Shown one piece after another: positions 58,166-64,000 of a stretch of DNA of 64,000 bases. The notes below the pieces were generated by a model. That model ran no database searches. It was not told the origin of the DNA and saw only the letters and a list, made by a program, of their open reading frames with translations. How positions within the stretch are numbered: the stretch's first letter is position 1; each line of letters begins with the position of its first letter. The DNA is from Escherichia sp. E1V33 (GTDB taxonomy: Bacteria; Pseudomonadota; Gammaproteobacteria; Enterobacterales; Enterobacteriaceae): contig NZ_RHJI01000007.1 of assembly GCF_004211955.1 (NCBI RefSeq), positions 30,643 to 94,642 of the forward strand, written 5' to 3'. Both the position numbers and the translations under genes were made by a program.

Positions 58166-60769
58166 ATGAATCATAAGAAACTTATTGATCTGCTCTTATC
58201 CAGAGTCGAAACAAACCTTCTCAGATTATCATTAATATTAATGATTGTTGGGCCATTTTTTTCCCAGAAATCGTGTCATGCTGAAGATTATTTCGATCCT
58301 GATCTACTGGTGACAGACCAGCAGGGCAGCATAGAAAAAATAGACCTTAGTCAGTTTGAAAAGGAATCATCACTTGCTGAAGGAACATATCTGGTTGATG
58401 TTATTGTTAATACTGTATGGATATCTTCAGAAATGGTTAAGTTTAAGGTATCTCCCCACGGAGAAAAACTGACTGCGCAGTTAAACCGCGAACAACTTAG
58501 TCGTTGGGGCGTTAATACTAATAGTAATGACGCACTTGCAGCTTTAAAAAACGGTGAATACATTGATGATTTGTCACGTGTTATTCCTGGCGCAACGCTT
58601 CGTTTTGAACAGCAGAAACTAAAACTTAATGTTGAGATTCCTCAAATAGTAATGAAATCATCTGAATCCTCTCAGCTTCCTGCAGTTGACAAATGGGATG
58701 ACGGCATACCCGCTCTGATGTTTAACTATATGTTCAGTGGTATGCAAAGTGATGCTGATTTCTCCAACAGACATGCAAGAATGCGTTCTTTTTTTCTTTC
58801 ATCACAAGGTGGTGCAAATTGGGGACCATGGCGGTTACGCAGTTCCATTACATGGTCGCAACAGGCAAATTCACCGACATTCTCTAACCGATATATTGCG
58901 AGAGATCTAAAACAATTAAAGAGTGAACTTACTCTGGGAGAAACCTGGACACAAAATGACATACTGGACAGTATTAATTTTACAGGTCTTAAGTTGAGAT
59001 CCAGTGATGACATGAAACCTGACAATCAACGTGGTTTTGCTCCTGTTATTTCTGGTATTGCCAGCTCGCGTGCGCAGGTTAGTATTTATCAGAATCATAA
59101 TCTCATCTATCAGACATCCGTTGCTGCTGGAGATTTCCGGCTAACAGATATCCCACAGACAATGAATAGCGGTGAGTTGACGGTAATTGTCCGGGAAGCA
59201 AATGGTAATACCCAGCAGTGGGTTCAACCCTATACCGGACTCCCCGTCATGCAGCGAAATGGCCATGCTGAATATGAGTTTGAGATGGGGAAAGCTATAT
59301 TTAACTCTTATCATAAGGATGTTAAACCAGCATTCGAACAGGGAACTCTTATTTATGGTTTACCTGCAAACACTACTGGCTATGGTGGCTTTTTGCTTTC
59401 TCGAAATTATGTAGCCATGACGGCAGGTGCTGGCGTTTCACTGGGAGAATTGGGCGCTGTATCGATTGATAATACCTGGTCTCATGCAAGCCAACCTCAT
59501 AGTTCTACGGTATCGGGTAATGCATGGCGACTTAAGTACTCAAAAAATCTTCTTACTACGGGTACAACTATTGATATCTACGATTTTCGTTATGCGTCGC
59601 GTGGTTATATGTCCTTCATGGATAGTCAGACTTTACCTGTTATAACTTCTTTAATGGGGAGTCAGGTATTAGGTGCATTATACAGAAACAGAAGGCGTCG
59701 CCGGAATTTACAACAAATCATTTTGCGACAAAATTTTAGTCATTGGGGAAATTTGAATCTTAGCGCAATTCATGAGGATTACTGGAATTCAAGTGAAACT
59801 GATAACCGTTTTAGTTTTGGATATGGATTGTCTGTTAGTTCGGTTTCTCTGTCGTTAAACATCTCCGTTAATAAAAATCAGCTCACCATGCCAGGGCAGA
59901 AAAAGAATTGTGAGGTTTCTTTTAACCTTTCAGTACCGCTGGATACCTTCTCATCCAATTCAAATTCCCGTTATGGTGATCTCAGTTATCAGGCAATTCG
60001 CGACCCTCGGGGGGATTTTAGTCAAATGGCCAGCCTTTCCGGAATGTTAAATGACAACTGGAATTATGAGTTTGGACAGTCATCGTCACAAGGCCAGGAT
60101 GCGATGACAATGTTAAACATGGGGTATGACGGAAGTACGGGTAATGCGCAATTTGCCTATGACTGGAGTCATCATCAGAAGACGGCGAGCGCCAGTGCTA
60201 CTGGCGGCGTTGTCATCCATCCTTGGGGAGTGACGCTGGCACCTGTTTTAGGGGATAGTATTGCTCTGATCCGCGCCCCCGGCGCTTCCGGGGTTCATAT
60301 CGTTAATACTCACGAAAATACTGATTGGCGAGGTTATGCCGTGGTTCCATCACTCACTAATTATCGCTATAACGCTATTAATCTCGATCCTGATGGTCTG
60401 GATAGCCACGTTATGTTAACGGAAACCGGAAGACGCGTTGTGCCGACAAAAGGTGCTGTTGTTGTTGCAGAATATCCCGTACGCACCGGAAGGCAGGCCA
60501 TTATAACGTTGCATTATCAGCGAGGTGTTGTCCCTTTTGGTGCGATAGTAAGTCTAGCGACGGATCATAATAAAGGGAATGCGGGAATTGTTGGTGAAAA
60601 TGGTGAAGTTTACTTATCCGGATTAACTGATGAAGGATACTTACACGTTATATGGGGTAGTGAAATAAATAAACAGTGCAGTACATCTTTCAAACTACCG
60701 CACGATTCCGACCGTTATTTAGATGAATTAACCCTGACTTGTCATCAACACCCCCTTTCCTCGAGATAA
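58166..60769 (+). CDS. Outer-membrane usher
   Basis: An 867-residue usher of normal length. An N-terminal signal anchor is followed by FDPDLL and a chaperone-binding domain. The long 24-strand barrel region includes GGANWGPWRLRSSITWSQQ, GETWTQNDILDSINFTGLKL, and the plug region ISGIASSRAQVSIYQNHNLI. The C-terminal domains carry a conserved cysteine pair (KQCSTSFKLP, TLTCHQHP). It forms the pore through which subunits are assembled and exported. Confidence 0.93.
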   Translation: MNHKKLIDLLLSRVETNLLRLSLILMIVGPFFSQKSCHAEDYFDPDLLVTDQQGSIEKIDLSQFEKESSLAEGTYLVDVIVNTVWISSEMVKFKVSPHGEKLTAQLNREQLSRWGVNTNSNDALAALKNGEYIDDLSRVIPGATLRFEQQKLKLNVEIPQIVMKSSESSQLPAVDKWDDGIPALMFNYMFSGMQSDADFSNRHARMRSFFLSSQGGANWGPWRLRSSITWSQQANSPTFSNRYIARDLKQLKSELTLGETWTQNDILDSINFTGLKLRSSDDMKPDNQRGFAPVISGIASSRAQVSIYQNHNLIYQTSVAAGDFRLTDIPQTMNSGELTVIVREANGNTQQWVQPYTGLPVMQRNGHAEYEFEMGKAIFNSYHKDVKPAFEQGTLIYGLPANTTGYGGFLLSRNYVAMTAGAGVSLGELGAVSIDNTWSHASQPHSSTVSGNAWRLKYSKNLLTTGTTIDIYDFRYASRGYMSFMDSQTLPVITSLMGSQVLGALYRNRRRRRNLQQIILRQNFSHWGNLNLSAIHEDYWNSSETDNRFSFGYGLSVSSVSLSLNISVNKNQLTMPGQKKNCEVSFNLSVPLDTFSSNSNSRYGDLSYQAIRDPRGDFSQMASLSGMLNDNWNYEFGQSSSQGQDAMTMLNMGYDGSTGNAQFAYDWSHHQKTASASATGGVVIHPWGVTLAPVLGDSIALIRAPGASGVHIVNTHENTDWRGYAVVPSLTNYRYNAINLDPDGLDSHVMLTETGRRVVPTKGAVVVAEYPVRTGRQAIITLHYQRGVVPFGAIVSLATDHNKGNAGIVGENGEVYLSGLTDEGYLHVIWGSEINKQCSTSFKLPHDSDRYLDELTLTCHQHPLSSR

Positions 60770-60773
60770 ACTT

Positions 60774-61682
60774 ATGTTCAGATTTATGTTCCTGCTGTTC
60801 CTTATGGTCTGTTCTTGTTCCCACGCAGCATCATTCTTAGCAACATCTGTCTCTGATGGCAGCCAGGCGCAATGCGAAATTACTGGCATAAGTCATACAC
60901 AAGGTGCTGTTTTTCCTGTTGCGCTTGGTGTTCGCTGTAGTTACCAAACACAAAATAATCGAAAATTTGCACTGTCCATTGGGAGTTCCATTACTGTCGA
61001 TATTTCCGTGAGCTGTAACGGACTTCTGAACACGCCTCCTTCACCATTGGGAAAAGTGTTGTCCCCTACAGGAACAGATATGAGCTCTTATTACCCTTTG
61101 GGATATTTGTTTAATGCAGGAGCAGGACAAATTTTATGTCAGATATTTTTTAATAATTCCAACCAAATAGTGAAGCCTGGATTATACGTTGCCGGGTTAT
61201 TTAGTGATTATCAGGGCCAGCCAGACGCATGGGAATTGGATGGTTATGTCGCAATCAATAATAAGACCGTACCACAAGATACTGGTTCTGTTTACTGTTA
61301 TCTTATTACTCCTCAAAACACTATAGATATGGGGATTATAAAACCGAATAGTGAGTCAAAACAGATGAGCATTGATGTTGGGGTTAATTGTTCTGGGGCA
61401 ACCCCTTCGATGGATACTGAACTGGGCTATTCTGTGCGATTTAGTAAATTTAATTGTTCTACTGATTGTTCGTTACTGGGTGAATATGTTCCTTATCCTG
61501 GCAGTGTTGCCGATCCCGGCGATGATCCGCAAACCGGTTTTACTATGAATGATGTTATGCAGTTTAAAAATGGTCAGACGACGAATACAAAAAACTATAC
61601 CACGTTATGGAAAATCAGAGATAACAGCGGAAACCCCAGAGATATTTCGGCTAAAGCATATGTGGATATATATTATTATTAG
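60774..61682 (+). CDS. Fimbrial tip adhesin candidate
   Basis: A 302-residue secreted protein, last gene of the operon, 4 bp after the usher. Signal peptide (FMFLLFLMVCSCSHA). Two-domain layout: an N-terminal variable domain with several cysteines (QCEITGI, VRCSYQTQ, VSCNGLL, ILCQIFF) and a C-terminal pilin-type domain from about residue 175 (SVYCYLITPQNTIDMGIIKP) ending in YVDIYYY. This is the usual shape of a two-domain tip adhesin. Receptor unknown. Confidence 0.78.
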   Translation: MFRFMFLLFLMVCSCSHAASFLATSVSDGSQAQCEITGISHTQGAVFPVALGVRCSYQTQNNRKFALSIGSSITVDISVSCNGLLNTPPSPLGKVLSPTGTDMSSYYPLGYLFNAGAGQILCQIFFNNSNQIVKPGLYVAGLFSDYQGQPDAWELDGYVAINNKTVPQDTGSVYCYLITPQNTIDMGIIKPNSESKQMSIDVGVNCSGATPSMDTELGYSVRFSKFNCSTDCSLLGEYVPYPGSVADPGDDPQTGFTMNDVMQFKNGQTTNTKNYTTLWKIRDNSGNPRDISAKAYVDIYYY

Positions 61683-61987
61683 AATTTAGTTTTTTTATAT
61701 CAACACTCTCTTCAGGATTAAATCCATAGCATTATGCATATGCACGGCTGATACTATGTTTTATATTATTTTACTGCCATTATTCCAATTAAAATTATTC
61801 CCCTTTAAAGCACCATTTCTAACCAGTTTATATGTGGGTGTTTTCAATTATATTTTAATGATTAATTTAAACGATAGCCTGTAATACTTATTACTGTTTA
61901 TTATAACTGTTTTATGGTTTTTTATTTATTTTGATTTTTATTAATCTTGTTGAATCTAATCAGAGAGCAAAGGATCAAGGTTTTGAT
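61683..61987. other. AT-rich gap before the terminal ORF
   Basis: No gene seen; contains the promoter region of the ORF at 61988. Confidence 0.4.
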
Positions 61988-64000
61988 ATGACTTCAACAG
62001 TATATGAAAAAAAAACCACGCATGATGGGTTAACAGTCACATTAAGCATGCGTAAAGGTGTTTATAGAGGAGGCTTATACTTCGACAGTGCTGACCTTGG
62101 GTATCTTGGGGATATCGAAAAATATCATATTTATTATCTTTTGAAGGTAACTGATAAATATGGTAATCCTGTTTCTGGAAAACAAATAAAGCTATGTGTA
62201 GATGCTATTACATTTCATACAGTCTCTGATTATAACGGTTTTGAACCAGTAATAAACTACTCTGGAGATTTGAAGCAAAGTAATCCTGAGGTTAGTGTCT
62301 GGACTAATGTAAACATTGACAGCAATGGTGAGTATCTCGCTGGCTTGCTCCCTTGTCTGATAAAAAAAGGGAACAGCCAAACTAAACGAAATACAGTTGG
62401 ACCATATACTTATGCAGTCGTTGAATTGGTTTTTATTGTTGATGATGTTGATATTCGAGCCGTAATGAATATTGATGACACTTTCGAACCACTAAATCTT
62501 TCACCGCTGTATGATTATCCAGTGGTAACTAATTCCACAGGTAACTATAGAGATATCACTGATACAGTAATTTACTATCCATCAGTTTATGATCTTGAAT
62601 ACCCACAGTTAAGTAAAAAAGTGTATTTTGGGTTTCGTGAAGATGCTATTTACATACATGAGGCAAAAGATCTGGTCGGGGTTTCGGTAGATGAAAATAA
62701 TCGAGCTAAAATGCCATTTACTGAGAGTGAAATTAATAATCGAGCTGTCTGGGCTTATGGAGCTAATACATCTGGTTTTTTATCTGCACCGTTACGTTGT
62801 CGGGAGGCTAATTCTCAACCCAAATCCGAAATTATAATCAGCCCGCAAAATAACAGTAATATCTTTCCCGGGCAGACGGTTTATGCCACTTTCCAGTATC
62901 AACTGAAAACCGGTGAAAGTTTTTCCGGAACCGAATGTCCATTTAAATTAAACCGGGGGAATTTTTATCCTCCTGATATCTCCTGGTGGCAGGACGGCAA
63001 TACCTTATATGGCGGCTGCTTACTGACTGTGAATGACAGCCTGAAGAAAGGTGACCAATTGTCGTGGACGGTTTCCTGCTGCCTGGACAATAGCGGCATT
63101 CCGCTTGCCTCTGAAACCGTGACCTGGAATGTAGCCTGGGATGCCGATATTGATGTTGACGTCACTTTTGCTGCCGATACACCGGTGTTAATTGATTACA
63201 GCAATGACAGCACGCGACCATTATCTTCTCGTCCCACCATGACCTGGCGACTGACCGTGCCGGGACTCAGAAACACCCAGGCCTGTTTTTATCCCCTCGT
63301 GACCCGCATTACTGAAGATGCCATCATCAGCGACGCCTCGTTCAGTGAAATTGTCCCCTGTGCGGCAGACAGAACCAGTGGGGATTATTTTTACGTCATG
63401 CTGGACGACCTGGGGAGCGCTGTCATTAACGTGCAGCCCCGGGAAAACCGCACGCTGCTTACCGCGTTCAGCGCCGGGATTTATGGCGTCGGGACGATGG
63501 TCAACACCGCGAACTTTTTTATCAACAGTGCCTGGGAGGCTGCGACGGCGCCAGCTGTCAGCGTGGCAGAAGGGCAGAACCCTCAGGCGCGCCCCGGTGA
63601 TGACAGCTATGGCCTGGCGACATTTCCGCTGCTTTCTAACTGGGAGGCGGTGAAGGAGCACGACCTGCTCGGCGGCGCGGTGTATCTGTTTGCCGGAAAA
63701 GAGATACAGAAAAAGAACCACTACACGCCACTGACGTTACTGGGAAAAACGCAGATCCCGCTTAAAGCCAGTGGTGGCGCACCCGATATCGCCCTGTATT
63801 TTACCGAATCTAATTTCGAGGCCGGAAAGACTTATTACATCCATGCCTGTCTTGTCGAAAATGCCTATCTGCACAAAGGGGTGAATTATCTCCGTCTGCA
63901 GGAAATCAAATTTGAAATTCCGCAGGACCAGCCTGCCGCACCGGACGGGGTGAAGCGGACCTATCGTGCACCGGAATTTGTCTGTAAAGACGGCGCGGTT
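61988..64000 (+). CDS. Large orphan ORF, truncated by window end
   Basis: An ATG at 61988 with AAGG upstream opens a frame of 671 codons with no stop to the last base, so the true C-terminus lies beyond the window. No signal peptide. The product is beta-rich with Ig-like sections (IEKYHIYYLLKVTDKYGNPV, SEIIISPQNNSNIFPGQTVY, SRPTMTWRLTVPGL). Codon composition changes sharply near 62800: AT-rich before, GC-rich after, suggesting two segments of different origin joined in one gene. I do not recognise the family. Confidence 0.75.
   Translation, partial: MTSTVYEKKTTHDGLTVTLSMRKGVYRGGLYFDSADLGYLGDIEKYHIYYLLKVTDKYGNPVSGKQIKLCVDAITFHTVSDYNGFEPVINYSGDLKQSNPEVSVWTNVNIDSNGEYLAGLLPCLIKKGNSQTKRNTVGPYTYAVVELVFIVDDVDIRAVMNIDDTFEPLNLSPLYDYPVVTNSTGNYRDITDTVIYYPSVYDLEYPQLSKKVYFGFREDAIYIHEAKDLVGVSVDENNRAKMPFTESEINNRAVWAYGANTSGFLSAPLRCREANSQPKSEIIISPQNNSNIFPGQTVYATFQYQLKTGESFSGTECPFKLNRGNFYPPDISWWQDGNTLYGGCLLTVNDSLKKGDQLSWTVSCCLDNSGIPLASETVTWNVAWDADIDVDVTFAADTPVLIDYSNDSTRPLSSRPTMTWRLTVPGLRNTQACFYPLVTRITEDAIISDASFSEIVPCAADRTSGDYFYVMLDDLGSAVINVQPRENRTLLTAFSAGIYGVGTMVNTANFFINSAWEAATAPAVSVAEGQNPQARPGDDSYGLATFPLLSNWEAVKEHDLLGGAVYLFAGKEIQKKNHYTPLTLLGKTQIPLKASGGAPDIALYFTESNFEAGKTYYIHACLVENAYLHKGVNYLRLQEIKFEIPQDQPAAPDGVKRTYRAPEFVCKDGAV

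Overview
The window reads as part of a large plasmid of an Escherichia/Salmonella/Citrobacter-type enterobacterium. A RepFIB-like Rep_3 initiator (TTG start near 40110) is flanked by iteron-like repeats, including four copies at an exact 19-bp pitch. A P1-type ParA/ParB partition pair lies at 7057-9230. The proteins are very close to enterobacterial families, and one classic enterobacterial REP element is present (9294-9327). Identifications rest on remembered family sequences and motifs; no database search was run.

Layout. 1-6.7 kb: two overlapping small reading frames, the 3' part of a large protein built of repeated bacterial Ig-like (Big_1) domains, an orphan 380-residue protein, and a scar joining a Tn3-type resolvase to an IS3-family orfA, all bracketed by a 292-bp imperfect direct repeat. 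7.0-9.5 kb: parAB with a REP and a palindrome downstream. 9.5-15.4 kb: a small membrane ORF and a complete lysine decarboxylase acid-response module (cadA, cadB, cadC). 15.8-37.4 kb: a flagellar and chemotaxis block with mcp, cheW, cheA, motB, motA, fliA, a second mcp, flgL to flgB in order, flgA-flgM-flgN divergent, and flhDC. 38.5 kb: a NarL-like regulator lacking the phospho-acceptor aspartate. 39-43.5 kb: repA and the replication origin, mostly non-coding. 43.5-54.1 kb: AT-rich accessory DNA with an orphan protein, a membrane-anchored bactofilin, a frameshifted Ig-like/lectin-like gene, an NlpC/P60 hydrolase, a TraF-like envelope protein, a lipoprotein, a secreted protein and a winged-helix regulator. 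54.7-61.7 kb: a tightly packed seven-gene chaperone-usher fimbrial operon with three chaperones. 62-64 kb: a large orphan ORF that runs off the window.

How the genes fit together. The flagellar block carries its own regulatory cascade: master regulator FlhDC, sigma-28 FliA and anti-sigma FlgM. It also encodes rod, hook, L/P-ring and hook-junction proteins, the MotAB stator, and the CheA-CheW-receptor signalling core. No flagellin, export apparatus, switch, basal MS-ring or cheRBYZ genes are in the window. They must lie elsewhere on the replicon or be supplied by the host chromosome. The plasmid-borne flagellar/chemotaxis locus beside a cad module is the most unusual content. Next are the pseudo-receiver regulator, the three-chaperone fimbrial operon and an apparent intrinsic terminator between flgG and flgH.
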